DNA of 64,000 bases from Psychromarinibacter sp048262455 (GTDB lineage: Bacteria > Pseudomonadota > Alphaproteobacteria > Rhodobacterales > Rhodobacteraceae): contig JBLXFD010000018.1 of assembly GCA_048262455.1 (NCBI GenBank), positions 1-64,000 of the forward strand, given 5' to 3'. Each line of letters starts with the position of its first letter. Position 1 is the first letter of the stretch. The notes beneath the pieces were generated by a model, which was not told the origin of the DNA, did no database searches, and saw nothing but the letters and a program-made list of their open reading frames with translations. Position numbers and translations under genes: made by a program. This document shows positions 50,020-58,890 of the stretch, one piece after another.

Positions 50020-51819
50020 TCAGGCGGCCTCTTCCGCCGTCCGTCCCGCCAGCACGTAGGTGCCCGGCGCATCGCCCAGGATCTCGCGGCCCCCTGCCCC
50101 CGGTTGCCGCGCCGGCACCTTCTTGCCGGAGCGCGGCTTTAGCCAGGCTTCCCAGCGCGGCCACCACGACCCCTCGTTGAACTGCGCCGCCTTCAGCCAG
50201 TCCTCCGGCTCGGGCCCCACGTCCTCGTTGGTGTAGTGGCCGTACTTCTTCTTGCTGGGCGGGTTGACGATGCCGGCGATATGCCCCGACTCCGACAGGA
50301 TGAAGGTCTTGGAACGGCTGCCCATCTGACGGATCCCGTTGTAGGACGCGGTCCAGGCGGCGATGTGGTCGGTCTCGCAGGCGATGGCGCAGAGCGGCAC
50401 CCGCACGTCTTTGATCGACAGAACCTCGCCCAGGATCTCGATTTCGCCCTTGGCGAACTGGTTCTGCTGGCACAGCCAGCGCAGGTACTCGGTGCACATC
50501 CGCCCCGGCAGGTTGGCCCCGTCGCCGTTCCAGTAGAGCAGGTCGAAGGCGGGCGGCGTCTCTCCCATCATGTAGCTGCGGATGGCGGGCTTGTAGACAA
50601 GGTCGTTCGACCGCAGGAACGAAAAGGTCCGCGCCATGATCGCCGACGACAGGTACCCCTTCTCGGCCATCTCCTCCTCCAGCGCGTCGACGAAATCGTC
50701 GGTGAGGAAGGGCGTGAACTCTCCCTGGTCCGAGAAATCCGACAGCATGGTAAAGAAGGTCGCGCTTTTGACCGACTTGATCTTCTGCTTGTGCATCCAG
50801 GCCAGCATCAGGGACATGGTGGTTCCGGCGATGCAGTAGCCGGCCGCGTTCACCTGCTCCTGCCCGGTGATCTGCTTCACCTCGTCGATGGCCTTCAGGA
50901 ACCCGTCGCGAATGTAGGTGTCCATCCCCACGTCGGCATAGCGGGCGTCGGGGTTGACCCAGGAGACGATGAACAGCGTGTAGCCCTGGTCGACGATCCA
51001 GCGGATCAGCGAGTTCTGGGGCTTCAGGTCCATGATGTAGAACTTGTTGATCCAGGGCGGGAAGATGATCAGCGGCGTCTCGTGCACCTCGTCGGTGGTG
51101 GGGCTGTACTGGATCAGCTCGAACATCCGGTTGCGGAACACCACCTTGCCGGGGGCGGTGGCGATGTTGCCGCCCACCTCGAAGGCGTTCTTGTCCGCCA
51201 GCGTCACGTTCAGCACGCCCTCGCTGGCCTCGATGTCGCGCACCAGGTTCTCCAGCCCGTCCACCAGGCTTTGCCCGTTCGTCTCCACCGCCCGGGCCAG
51301 CGCCTCGGGGTTGGTGCCGAGGAAGTTGGCGGGGCTGAACAGGTCGACGATCTGCCGGCTGAAATAGCGCACGCGCCGCCGCTCTACCTCGTCGAGGTGG
51401 TCCAGCTGGTCGACGGCCCCCTGCACCGCGTCGGCGTTCAGCAGGTACTGCTGGCGCAGGAAGTTGAAATAGGGATTCGCCTGCCACACCGGGTCGGCGA
51501 AGCTGCTGGCGGCGGCCGGGTCCGCGGGCGACGGCATCCCGGGCACCAGCGACTGCTGCGCCTCGACATAGTTCTTCACCGACTGGCCCCAGTAGGCGAC
51601 CTGCTGTTCCAGCAGTTTGGCGGGGTTCGACATGACCTCGGCCACGTAGGCCGCCGCCGCCTTGGCATACAGATCCTGCCCCGGCGCCTGCAGGCCCTGG
51701 CGCACCGGCCGCTTCTGCGCCAGCGCCGTCACCAGGCGCTGCGACAGGTCCTCCAGCCGGGCCAGGTTGGCGTTCAGAACCTCCATGTTACGTCCGGGTT
51801 CTTTTTCGTCAGTTGCCAT
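50020..51819 (-). CDS. phaC: class I poly(3-hydroxyalkanoate) synthase
   Basis: 599-residue synthase that polymerises 3-hydroxybutyryl-CoA. Catalytic triad: Cys in AAGYCIAGTT (lipase-like box), Asp in YWNGDGANLPG and His in SESGHIAGIVNPP. PPWINKFYIMDL and DQGYTLFIVSWVNPD are typical of class I PhaC. The ATG at 51819 has a weak ribosome site; an internal ATG at 51786 is an alternative. Divergent from phaZ and upstream of phaP-phaR. Confidence 0.95.
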   Translation of the reverse strand: MATDEKEPGRNMEVLNANLARLEDLSQRLVTALAQKRPVRQGLQAPGQDLYAKAAAAYVAEVMSNPAKLLEQQVAYWGQSVKNYVEAQQSLVPGMPSPADPAAASSFADPVWQANPYFNFLRQQYLLNADAVQGAVDQLDHLDEVERRRVRYFSRQIVDLFSPANFLGTNPEALARAVETNGQSLVDGLENLVRDIEASEGVLNVTLADKNAFEVGGNIATAPGKVVFRNRMFELIQYSPTTDEVHETPLIIFPPWINKFYIMDLKPQNSLIRWIVDQGYTLFIVSWVNPDARYADVGMDTYIRDGFLKAIDEVKQITGQEQVNAAGYCIAGTTMSLMLAWMHKQKIKSVKSATFFTMLSDFSDQGEFTPFLTDDFVDALEEEMAEKGYLSSAIMARTFSFLRSNDLVYKPAIRSYMMGETPPAFDLLYWNGDGANLPGRMCTEYLRWLCQQNQFAKGEIEILGEVLSIKDVRVPLCAIACETDHIAAWTASYNGIRQMGSRSKTFILSESGHIAGIVNPPSKKKYGHYTNEDVGPEPEDWLKAAQFNEGSWWPRWEAWLKPRSGKKVPARQPGAGGREILGDAPGTYVLAGRTAEEAA

Positions 51820-51838
51820 TTGATCGTATCCGGTTATT

Positions 51839-51852
51839 TTGCAGGTGCAGCA
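51839..51852. promoter_or_regulatory. candidate PhaR-type site in the phaC/phaZ intergenic region
   Basis: TTGCAGGTGCAGCA contains TGC-N4-GCA and, on the other strand, GCTGCACCTGCA. It is 20 bases upstream of the phaC start. A weaker GCTGCACC lies at 51894-51901 before phaZ. The spacing differs by one base from the sites near phaP, so confidence is moderate. Confidence 0.45.
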
Positions 51853-51918
51853 TAGCGGCGCGCCGGGGCGGGACATACGCGACTAATGGTCATGCTGCAC
51901 CATCTGAGGACATAATTC

Positions 51919-53319
51919 ATGCGTTATCTGCCGACCTACGACCTCATGGAGACGGTGCGGAACACCAACCAGTGGCTGGGCGCTACCGCGCTTGCCTTCG
52001 GATCCTATCCGATGATGGGCCTCGCCCCCACCCCCCTGTTCCGCATGATGGCGGCCTGGGGCGAGGTGACAGAGCGGTCCTTCGACCGGATCGTGGCCAA
52101 GCCGGACTGGAACATCACCTCGATCACCGGCGACGACGGGCGCGACCACGTGGTCTCGGTCGAGACCCTGCTGCACCGGCCCTTCGGCGACCTGCTGCAC
52201 TTCGACGTGCTGGGCCGGCCCGCGCGCAAGCGCCGGGTGCTGCTGGTGGCGCCCATGTCCGGGCATTACGCGACGCTGCTGCGGTCCACCGTGCTCAGCC
52301 TGCTGCCGGACTGCGAGGTCTTCATCACCGACTGGCGCAACGCCCGCGACATTCCCGTCAGCGAGGGCAAGTTCGACATCGAGGACTACACCCGCTACCT
52401 CGTGGACTTCATGCGCGAGCTGGGGTCCGACACCCATGTCATCGCCGTCTGCCAGCCCGCGCCGCTGGCGCTGGCCGCCACGGCATGGCTGGCCGAACAT
52501 GCGCCGCAGGACCAGCCCCGCACCCTGACCCTGATCGGCGGGCCCATCGACCCCGACGCCGCGCCCACCGAGGTCACCGACTTCGGCCGCCGCGTCACCA
52601 TGGGACAGCTGGAATGGGCCGCGATCCAGAACGTGGGCGTGAACTATGCCGGCGTGGGCCGCATGGTCTACCCGGGGATGATGCAGCTGCTGAGCTTCAT
52701 GTCGATGAACGCCGAAAAGCACGGGCAGGCCTTCTTCGACCAGGTGCTGGCCGTCGCCAAGGGCGCGGCGAGCGAGCATGACCGGCACAACCGCTTCTAC
52801 GACGAGTACCTTGCGGTCATGGACATGCCGGCGGAGTTCTACCTTTCCACCGTCGAGCGGGTGTTCAAGTCGCGCGAGATCGCGCGCAACGTCTTCACTC
52901 TCGATGGCGCGCCGGTGGACATCGGCAAGATCACCGACGTGGCCGTGAAGATCGTCGAGGGAGAGCAGGACGACATCAGCGCGCCGGGCCAGTGCCTTGC
53001 CGCGCTGGACCTGCTGACCGGCGTGCCCGACGACCGCAAGGCGGCGCACCTGGAACCGGGGGCAGGCCACTACGGCATCTTCGCCGGCAAGTCCTGGCGC
53101 AACAACATCCGCCCGTTGGTGCTGGAGTTCCTCGATGCCAATGGCAGCGATGCTGCGCAGCCGGCGGGGGACGTTCAGGGCGAGGTGCCGCAGCCCGAGG
53201 GCGACCTGGCGGAGAAACCGGCACTGACCGGCGACAGCGCGGTCACCCCCGCGGCGCGGAAACGCGCGTCGAAAGCGGCCAGGAAAGCCAGTCCCGCAGG
53301 GAATCAGACACGGCATTAG
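51919..53319 (+). CDS. phaZ: intracellular PHB depolymerase
   Basis: 466 residues of the PhaZ1-type intracellular depolymerase: MRYLPTYDLMET at the N-terminus, LLVAPMSGHYATLLRSTV, nucleophilic Cys in IAVCQPAPLAL and a late His in EPGAGHYGIFAG. It releases 3-hydroxybutyrate from granules. Divergent from phaC across about 100 bases. A Lys/Ala-rich C-terminal tail overlaps the end of the convergent hydrolase gene by 77 bases. Confidence 0.95.
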   Translation: MRYLPTYDLMETVRNTNQWLGATALAFGSYPMMGLAPTPLFRMMAAWGEVTERSFDRIVAKPDWNITSITGDDGRDHVVSVETLLHRPFGDLLHFDVLGRPARKRRVLLVAPMSGHYATLLRSTVLSLLPDCEVFITDWRNARDIPVSEGKFDIEDYTRYLVDFMRELGSDTHVIAVCQPAPLALAATAWLAEHAPQDQPRTLTLIGGPIDPDAAPTEVTDFGRRVTMGQLEWAAIQNVGVNYAGVGRMVYPGMMQLLSFMSMNAEKHGQAFFDQVLAVAKGAASEHDRHNRFYDEYLAVMDMPAEFYLSTVERVFKSREIARNVFTLDGAPVDIGKITDVAVKIVEGEQDDISAPGQCLAALDLLTGVPDDRKAAHLEPGAGHYGIFAGKSWRNNIRPLVLEFLDANGSDAAQPAGDVQGEVPQPEGDLAEKPALTGDSAVTPAARKRASKAARKASPAGNQTRH

Positions 53320-53971
53320 GGTTTTCCAGCGCCGGCAGGTGGCCGGCGCGGGGGATCACCTGCAGAACCGCGTTGGGCATCATGTCCGCCATGAACTCGT
53401 GACGCCTCAGCGGGAATACCGTTTCGTGTTCGCCGCACATCACCAGCGTGGGGGTGCGGGTCTTGCGCAGCATCCCCTGCTGGTCGGGCCGCTTCTGCAT
53501 CGCCCGCGACTGGCGCACAAAAAGGTCGGGGCCGAGGTCCAGCGCCATCTGCTGCATGATCTCCATCAGCCCCGCGCGGTCGGGCGTGTCCGCCAAATGC
53601 TCGGCCCGCAACTCGCTGCGCATCGCCTCCGACAGTCGGCCGGCCCGCGCGGCGACGATGCGCGGCTCGCGGTCGGCGGCGACCTTCGGCAGCTCCGCCT
53701 GACAACTGGTGTCCATCAGCGCCAGCCGCGTCACCCGCTCCGGCTGGATGCGCAGGATCTCCAGCGCCACCATGCCCCCCAGCCCGTGCCCGCACAGCGC
53801 GAACCGCGCCGGCGCGCCGGTGAGAATGACCTGCGCCATCTCCTCCACCGTCTCGCCCTCCATGGGCGCGGCGAAGTGGATCGAGGTGGTCCAGCTCAGC
53901 TCCACCACCTGCGGCAACAGGCCCCGCGCGTCGGACATCATGCCGGGGATGAGCACGAGGGGCTCTAGCAT
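53243..53971 (-). CDS. alpha/beta hydrolase
   Basis: 242 residues: LVLIPGMMSDARG (oxyanion region), nucleophile elbow LCGHGLGGMVALEIL with His where Ser is usual in GxSxG, VMCGEHETVFPL with the acid residue, and PRAGHLPALENP with the catalytic His. GHGLG instead of GxSxG is unusual and may alter or abolish esterase activity. ATG after GGAGGTG. Its 3' end overlaps phaZ by 77 bases. Confidence 0.8.
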   Translation of the reverse strand: MLEPLVLIPGMMSDARGLLPQVVELSWTTSIHFAAPMEGETVEEMAQVILTGAPARFALCGHGLGGMVALEILRIQPERVTRLALMDTSCQAELPKVAADREPRIVAARAGRLSEAMRSELRAEHLADTPDRAGLMEIMQQMALDLGPDLFVRQSRAMQKRPDQQGMLRKTRTPTLVMCGEHETVFPLRRHEFMADMMPNAVLQVIPRAGHLPALENPNAVSDSLRDWLSWPLSTRVSAPRG

Positions 53972-54065
53972 GGGCACCTCCGCAATGTTCGAATCGATGA
54001 ATTCAGATCGTCAATCAGCCGCAAATCAATCCCGCAATATCGAATCTGTCTGATGATGTCTTCCA

Positions 54066-54818
54066 TCACACCCGCTCCAGCACATCCGCCACCGCGCCCT
54101 TGATCAGCGCCAGGCACTCGGGGGTGGAGAAGCGGTGGTCGGCCCCCTTCACCAGCGTCAGGCGGATGTCTTCGCCCTCCGCGTGATCCAGCAGCCGAAG
54201 CGCCACCTTCACGTCGACGTCGGTGTCGGCGGTGCCCTGCAGCAGCCGCACCGGGAAGGGCAGCGGCAGCGGCGTGCGCAGGACAAGGTGGTTGCGCCCG
54301 TCTTCGATCAGCCGGCTGGTGATGACGTAGGGCTGGTCGGAGTAGTCCGAGGGCTGCTCCACCCGCCCGATGGTCGCCAGCGCCTCGCGCTCGGAGGCGT
54401 CGAAGGCGGCCCACATGCTGTCCTCGGTGAAGTCCGGCGCGGCCGCGATGCCGACGAAGCCGCGCACCCGGTCTTCCAGCCGCCGGCACAGGATCAGCCC
54501 GATCCAGCCGCCCATGCTGGAGCCCACCAGCACAACCGGCCCCGGCACCAGCGCCTCGATCGCCGCCTGCGCGTCCTCGGCCCAGTCGCCGATGGCGCCG
54601 TCAAGGAAGTCGCCCGAGGACTCGCCGTGGCCGGAGTAGTCGAGCCGCAGGAACCCCTGCCCCCGCGCCCGCGTCCAGGCCTCCAGGTGCACCGCCTTGG
54701 TGCCGTTCATGTCGGACCGGAAGCCGCCCAGGAACACCACCACCGGTCCTGATCCCGGGGTCAGGTGATAGGCGATGCGGCGCCCCTGCGGGGTGTCCAG
54801 AACGGATGGGCTGGTCAT
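54066..54818 (-). CDS. alpha/beta hydrolase
   Basis: 250 residues: VVVFLGGFRSDMNGTKA, DYSGHGESSG, the nucleophile elbow VGSSMGGWIGLIL (GSSMG), and GADHRFSTPECL with the catalytic His. This short-chain acyl-peptidase/palmitoyl-thioesterase-like group has unknown natural substrates. ATG after AAGGGAGG; the frame upstream overlaps the thrS promoter and is not coding. Divergent from thrS. Confidence 0.85.
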   Translation of the reverse strand: MTSPSVLDTPQGRRIAYHLTPGSGPVVVFLGGFRSDMNGTKAVHLEAWTRARGQGFLRLDYSGHGESSGDFLDGAIGDWAEDAQAAIEALVPGPVVLVGSSMGGWIGLILCRRLEDRVRGFVGIAAAPDFTEDSMWAAFDASEREALATIGRVEQPSDYSDQPYVITSRLIEDGRNHLVLRTPLPLPFPVRLLQGTADTDVDVKVALRLLDHAEGEDIRLTLVKGADHRFSTPECLALIKGAVADVLERV

Positions 54819-54996
54819 GCGGCCTCCCTTTTCATGCCCGGTGCGCCTTGAATAACCACGCCCGCGCCTGCCACGAAAGGCCAATCTGCCCTTCCCCGTG
54901 GTTGACAGCGGCGATCCGCCCCGCCCATATGCCGCCCGAGACATATAACCCGCAACCGGGCGTTCCGTGGGCGCCAAACTGACGAGGAAAGCCGAT

Positions 54997-56967
54997 ATGG
55001 CCCAGATTTCCCTCACCTTCCCCGATGGCAATGCGCGCGACTACGCCGCCGGCGTCACCGCCGCCGAAGTCGCCGAGAGCATTTCCAAGTCGCTGGCCAA
55101 GAAGGCCGTGAGCGCCACCGTCAACGGCGCCCATCACGACCTGCAATGGCCGATCGAGAGCGACGCGCAGATCGCCATCCACACCATGCAGGACGACCAG
55201 GCGCTGGAGCTGATCCGCCACGACGCCGCCCACATCATGGCCCGCGCGGTGCAGGAGCTGTGGCCCGACACCCGCGTCACCATCGGGCCGGTGATCGAAA
55301 GCGGCTTCTATTACGATTTCGACCGGGCCGAGCCCTTCACCCCGGAAGACCTCGGCGCCATCGAGAAGAAGATGAAGGAGATCATCAACGCCCGCGACAC
55401 CGTGCGCACCGAGGTCTGGGACCGCGACCGCGCCATCGCGCACTACCGCGAGCGGAACGAACCCTACAAGGTGGAGCTGGTGGAGGCGATCCCCGACGAC
55501 GGCCAGCCGATCCGCATGTACTGGCACGGCGACTGGCAGGACCTGTGCCGCGGCCCGCACTTCGCCCACACCGGCCAGGTGCCCGCCGACGCCTTCAAGC
55601 TGATGCGCGTCGCCGGCGCCTACTGGCGCGGCGATTCCAACCGGCCGCAGCTGCAGCGGATCTACGGCGTCGCCTTCCGCAACCGCGAGGACCTGAAGGC
55701 GCACCTGACCTTCCTCGAGGAAGCCGCCAAGCGCGACCACCGCCGCCTGGGCCGCGAGATGGACCTGTTCCACTTCCAGGAGGAAGCGCCGGGCATGGTG
55801 TTCTGGCACCCCGACGGCTGGACCGTCTACCGGCAGCTGGAGGACTACATGCGCCGCCGGCTCGACGCGGCCGGCTACCGCGAGATCCGGACCCCGCAGG
55901 TGGTGGACCGCAAGCTGTGGGAAGCCTCGGGACACTGGGACAAGTACCGCGAGAACATGTTCATCACCGAGATCGACGAGGAACATGCCAACGAGAAGCG
56001 CGTCAACGCGCTGAAGCCGATGAACTGCCCCTGCCACGTGCAGGTCTTCAACCAGGGCATCAAGAGCTACCGCGACCTGCCGCTGCGGCTGGCGGAGTTC
56101 GGCAGCTGCCACCGCTACGAGGCCCACGGCGCGCTGCACGGGCTGATGCGGGTGCGCGGCTTCACCCAGGACGACGCGCATATCTTCTGCACCGAGGACC
56201 AGATCGAGGCGGAGTGCGCCTCCTTCATCGCGCTGCTGTCGCGGATCTACGAGGACACCGGCTTTGGCCGCTTCGACATCAAGCTGTCGACCCGCCCCGA
56301 GGTGCGCGTCGGGTCCGACGAGGTCTGGGACAAGGCCGAGGCAGCGCTGGAAAAGGCGATCCTGTCGGTGCGCGACGACTACGAGGTGGACCCCGGCGAG
56401 GGCGCCTTCTACGGGCCGAAGCTGGACTTCAAGCTGACCGACGCCATCGGGCGCGAGTGGCAGTGCGGCACCTTCCAGGCGGACTTCAACCTGCCGGAGC
56501 GGCTGGACGCCAACTACATCGGCGCGGACGGCGACAAGCACCGGCCGGTGATGCTGCACCGCGCGATCCTCGGCAGTTTCGAGCGGTTCATCGGCATCCT
56601 GATCGAGAACTACTCCGGCAAGCTGCCCTTCTGGCTGGCGCCGCGGCAGGTAGTCGTCGCCTCGATCGTGTCGGACGCCGACGACTACGTGCGCGAGGTG
56701 GTCGAGACGCTGCGCGCCCGCGGTCTGCGGGCCGAGGCGGACGTGCGCAACGAGAAGATCAACTTCAAGGTGCGCGAGCATTCGGTGGCCAAGGTGCCGG
56801 TAATCCTGGCCTGCGGGATGAAGGAAGTGGCGGACCGCACGGTCTCGCTGCGCCGCCTGGGCGAGAAGGACACCCGGGTCGAGACGCTGGACGCGGTGGC
56901 CGAGGCGCTGGAGACCGAGGCGCTGGCGCCGGACCTTGCGGCGGAGCGGGCGGGTAAGGCGGCCTGA
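54997..56967 (+). CDS. thrS: threonyl-tRNA synthetase
   Basis: 656 residues. Order: N-terminal TGS domain (ISLTFPDGNARDY), editing-type second additional domain (RHDAAHIMARAVQELW, with the HxxxH zinc-like motif, and CRGPHFAHTG), class II core with zinc Cys in MNCPCHVQVF, motif 2 FGSCHRYEAHGALHGLMRVRGF (seen as GALHGLMRVRGF), motif 3 and a C-terminal anticodon-binding domain (VVASIVSDADDYVREV). ATG after GAGGAAAG. Confidence 0.97.
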   Translation: MAQISLTFPDGNARDYAAGVTAAEVAESISKSLAKKAVSATVNGAHHDLQWPIESDAQIAIHTMQDDQALELIRHDAAHIMARAVQELWPDTRVTIGPVIESGFYYDFDRAEPFTPEDLGAIEKKMKEIINARDTVRTEVWDRDRAIAHYRERNEPYKVELVEAIPDDGQPIRMYWHGDWQDLCRGPHFAHTGQVPADAFKLMRVAGAYWRGDSNRPQLQRIYGVAFRNREDLKAHLTFLEEAAKRDHRRLGREMDLFHFQEEAPGMVFWHPDGWTVYRQLEDYMRRRLDAAGYREIRTPQVVDRKLWEASGHWDKYRENMFITEIDEEHANEKRVNALKPMNCPCHVQVFNQGIKSYRDLPLRLAEFGSCHRYEAHGALHGLMRVRGFTQDDAHIFCTEDQIEAECASFIALLSRIYEDTGFGRFDIKLSTRPEVRVGSDEVWDKAEAALEKAILSVRDDYEVDPGEGAFYGPKLDFKLTDAIGREWQCGTFQADFNLPERLDANYIGADGDKHRPVMLHRAILGSFERFIGILIENYSGKLPFWLAPRQVVVASIVSDADDYVREVVETLRARGLRAEADVRNEKINFKVREHSVAKVPVILACGMKEVADRTVSLRRLGEKDTRVETLDAVAEALETEALAPDLAAERAGKAA

Positions 56968-56971
56968 CCCA

Positions 56972-57140
56972 CGTACCCTGCCGGCGCGGGACAAGGCCGA
57001 AGGCCGCCGCGCCAGCGCCGGCGCGCCCCCACGCGGCGGCGCTTTGGGTGCCGCTGGCGCTTAAGCCGGGGGTCGCCCGGATCTGGCTGGCATAAACTTC
57101 GTGGTTCTACCGTTGCAGCGCCGCCGCGCGCGCCGTCACT
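56972..57140. repeat. GC-rich intergenic hairpin repeat, diverged relative of the 46.8-kb repeat
   Basis: GTACCCTGCCGGCGCGGGACAAGG begins the segment; it goes on with GCCGCCGCGCCAGCGCCGG, keeping the layout GTACC-stem-AAGGC..GCC-stem-CCAGCGCC seen at 46711 and 46892, but with many base changes. Located between thrS and a convergent membrane-protein gene, so it may also end transcripts. Confidence 0.45.
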
Positions 57141-57167
57141 GGCGCGGCTAAGCACCCCTGCCCCGGC

Positions 57168-57524
57168 TCAAACCGCGTCCGGCTGCCGTGCCGCGAGGGC
57201 CAGCAGCCCCGCCAGCCCGCACATCCCGATGGGGAACATCGTGAAGACGTTGAACCCGAAGGCGTAGTGCATCCCCGCCGCCGAGAGCAGCAGGCAGATG
57301 CCGCCCACCGCCGCCTGGCTGCGTGCCATGGCGCCGCCTGCGATCGCGAGGATCGGCGCGAGGAAACTGGTGACCTTGATCAGCCCCGCGTCCCCCAGCA
57401 GCCAGTCGAGATCGCCGGGCTCGCCGTAGCTTTCGAAGAAGGTGACGTAGCCGTAGCTGAAGAAGCCGACGATCATCCCGATGATCCCGCCGATGACACC
57501 CAGCGTCAGGGCCGCGTTGCGCAT
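57168..57524 (-). CDS. small integral membrane protein of unknown function
   Basis: 118 residues with four hydrophobic segments (LTLGVIGGIIGMIVGFFSYG, VTSFLAPILAIAGGAMA, VGGICLLLSAAGMHYAF and FPIGMCGLAGLLALAA) and the short acidic loop ESYGEPGDLDWLL. The layout resembles DUF4064-like proteins, but I cannot assign a function. ATG after AGGAGAGA. Confidence 0.75.
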   Translation of the reverse strand: MRNAALTLGVIGGIIGMIVGFFSYGYVTFFESYGEPGDLDWLLGDAGLIKVTSFLAPILAIAGGAMARSQAAVGGICLLLSAAGMHYAFGFNVFTMFPIGMCGLAGLLALAARQPDAV

Positions 57525-57585
57525 CTGTCTCTCCTTGCCATCCGGGCCTTGCCGTCCGGGCTCTCAGATAGGCACCTTCGCGCCG

Positions 57586-57912
57586 CTATCCAAGAAGCTG
57601 CGCCTGCACCTCGGGGCCCCAGCCAAGGTGCAGCCGGCCCTCCGATTCGATCACCGGGCGCTTCATCAGCGTGGGATGCGCCGCCAGCAGGTCGGCCGGG
57701 GGACGCGCCCGATCGGCCGCATCGAGCCCGCGCCAGGTGGTGGAGCGGCGGTTCACCAGGTCGTCGCCAAACGCCTCCAGCAGCCGCGCCAGATCGCCGG
57801 GCGTCACGCCATCTGCCCTTACGTCAGTTATATGCGGCGCATAACCCGCCGCGCGCAAAGCTTTTTCCGCCTTGCGGCAGGTGTCGCAGGTTTTCAGCCC
57901 CCACAGCCGCAT
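57586..57912 (-). CDS. Spx/YffB-type arsenate reductase-like protein
   Basis: 108 residues of the ArsC/Spx thioredoxin-like fold, with LKTCDTCRKAEKALRAAG carrying a CxxC pair, then RRSTTWRGL and PTLMKRPVIESEG typical of YffB/Spx proteins. Real arsenate reductases of this family have CX5R and a genetic context with arsenic genes, which is lacking; function is probably glutathione-linked or unknown. ATG after GGAGGGAGG. Confidence 0.83.
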   Translation of the reverse strand: MRLWGLKTCDTCRKAEKALRAAGYAPHITDVRADGVTPGDLARLLEAFGDDLVNRRSTTWRGLDAADRARPPADLLAAHPTLMKRPVIESEGRLHLGWGPEVQAQLLG

Positions 57913-58040
57913 CGCCGCCTCCCTCCGTGTTGCCCGTCCTCCATCCTTCTCGCCTCCCGCGGAGTCAGGCTCAAGCGTAAAAAAACTCTTGATTTTCATC
58001 GGGAATCGAAGAATCTCGGGACCGTGACAACAGACTTTCT

Positions 58041-58139
58041 TTGACGACCGCTCCTGTCACGGAGCAGCCAAAAGAAGTCGATGGCTGCACCGGACCCGCC
58101 GCAATTCCGTGGGCGGGCGTATGACGAGGGAGAGACGGC
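58041..58139 (+). promoter_or_regulatory. structured leader of the cold-shock gene
   Basis: About 100 bases upstream of cspA-like ATG with two hairpins, GCTCC-N6-GGAGC (58050-58065) and CCCGCC-N11-GGCGGG (58095-58117), then the ribosome site GAGGGAGAG. Long folded leaders are typical of cold-shock mRNAs; the promoter is not pinpointed. Confidence 0.4.
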
Positions 58140-58346
58140 ATGCCCACCGGCACCGTGAAATGGTTCAACACCACCAAAGGCTATGGCTTCATCGCCCCCG
58201 ACGACGGCGGCAAGGATGTCTTCGTGCACATCTCGGCGGTGGAGCGTGCGGGCATGACCGGCCTCGCCGACAACCAGAAGATCGGCTACGAGCTGCAGGA
58301 AGGCCGCGACGGCCGCGCCTCTGCCTCGGACCTGCGCGCGATCTGA
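58140..58346 (+). CDS. cold-shock protein (CspA family)
   Basis: 68-residue single cold-shock domain, RNA chaperone. RNP1 KGYGFIAP and RNP2 DVFVHIS are intact, preceded by GTVKWFNTTKG. ATG after GAGGGAGAGACGGC. Followed by a strong terminator, so monocistronic. Confidence 0.96.
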   Translation: MPTGTVKWFNTTKGYGFIAPDDGGKDVFVHISAVERAGMTGLADNQKIGYELQEGRDGRASASDLRAI

Positions 58347-58370
58347 CGCGGCGCCTTCGCCTGTGCGATC

Positions 58371-58399
58371 AAAGCGGCCCCCGGGGGGCCGCTTTTTCT
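58371..58399 (+). terminator. intrinsic terminator after the cold-shock gene
   Basis: Stem AAGCGGCCCC / GGGGCCGCTT with a GC-rich loop, followed by TTTTTCTTT on the plus strand. It also has A-rich sequence on its left and could work for the opposing gene. Confidence 0.85.
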
Positions 58400-58410
58400 T
58401 TGCGCGGGCC

Positions 58411-58890
58411 TCAGTACCCCTTGCAGCAGGGGCGGTAGGCCGGGATCGGCGCGGGGACCGGCGCGGGCGCGTCGTAGGTCTGGCGGTAGGTCGGCTTGGG
58501 CGCCGGCGCGTAGGTGGGCTTGGGCGCGGGCTGGTAGGCGTAGGGCTGCGGCGCGTAATTCGGCTGCGGCGCCGGCTGGTAGCCGTAGGGCTGCGGCGCG
58601 TAGTTGGGCTGCGGCGCGGGCGGGCGGTTCTTCCAGTGCCAGTCCTGGTAGCCCGCCCCCTGCCCGTGCAGCACCACGCGGGTGTTGTAGCCGGCGTAAT
58701 AGCCGGGGCGGCCGACCGTCGGCATATCGCGCGAGGTGTCGGTCAGGTGTTTCTCGCCATACCACTTCCCGGGATTGGGGCAGAAGGAATAGACGTCGGC
58801 GGTGGCGTTGCCGCAATAGGCCTGCGCAGCGCCGGCGCTGACGGCCAGGGCCAGCGCGGCGGCGGCGATGCGGAAGGATTTATCAAGCAT
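58411..58890 (-). CDS. secreted Pro/Tyr-repeat protein of unknown function
   Basis: 159 residues with a Sec signal peptide (AAAALALAVSAGAAQA, cleavage near residue 24). The mature part begins with a Cys-containing segment (YCGNATADVYSFCPNPG), then a tandem repeat of about 15 residues, APQPNYAPQPYGYQP and variants, and ends CCKGY. Four Cys suggest disulfides. I do not recognise a family; extracellular or cell-envelope location is likely. ATG after GAGGGGAA. Confidence 0.7.
   Translation of the reverse strand: MLDKSFRIAAAALALAVSAGAAQAYCGNATADVYSFCPNPGKWYGEKHLTDTSRDMPTVGRPGYYAGYNTRVVLHGQGAGYQDWHWKNRPPAPQPNYAPQPYGYQPAPQPNYAPQPYAYQPAPKPTYAPAPKPTYRQTYDAPAPVPAPIPAYRPCCKGY

Noticed and set aside
57586..57912. 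A genuine arsenate reductase
   Set aside because: The protein has a CxxC pair and YffB/Spx features and there are no arsenic-resistance genes in the window.
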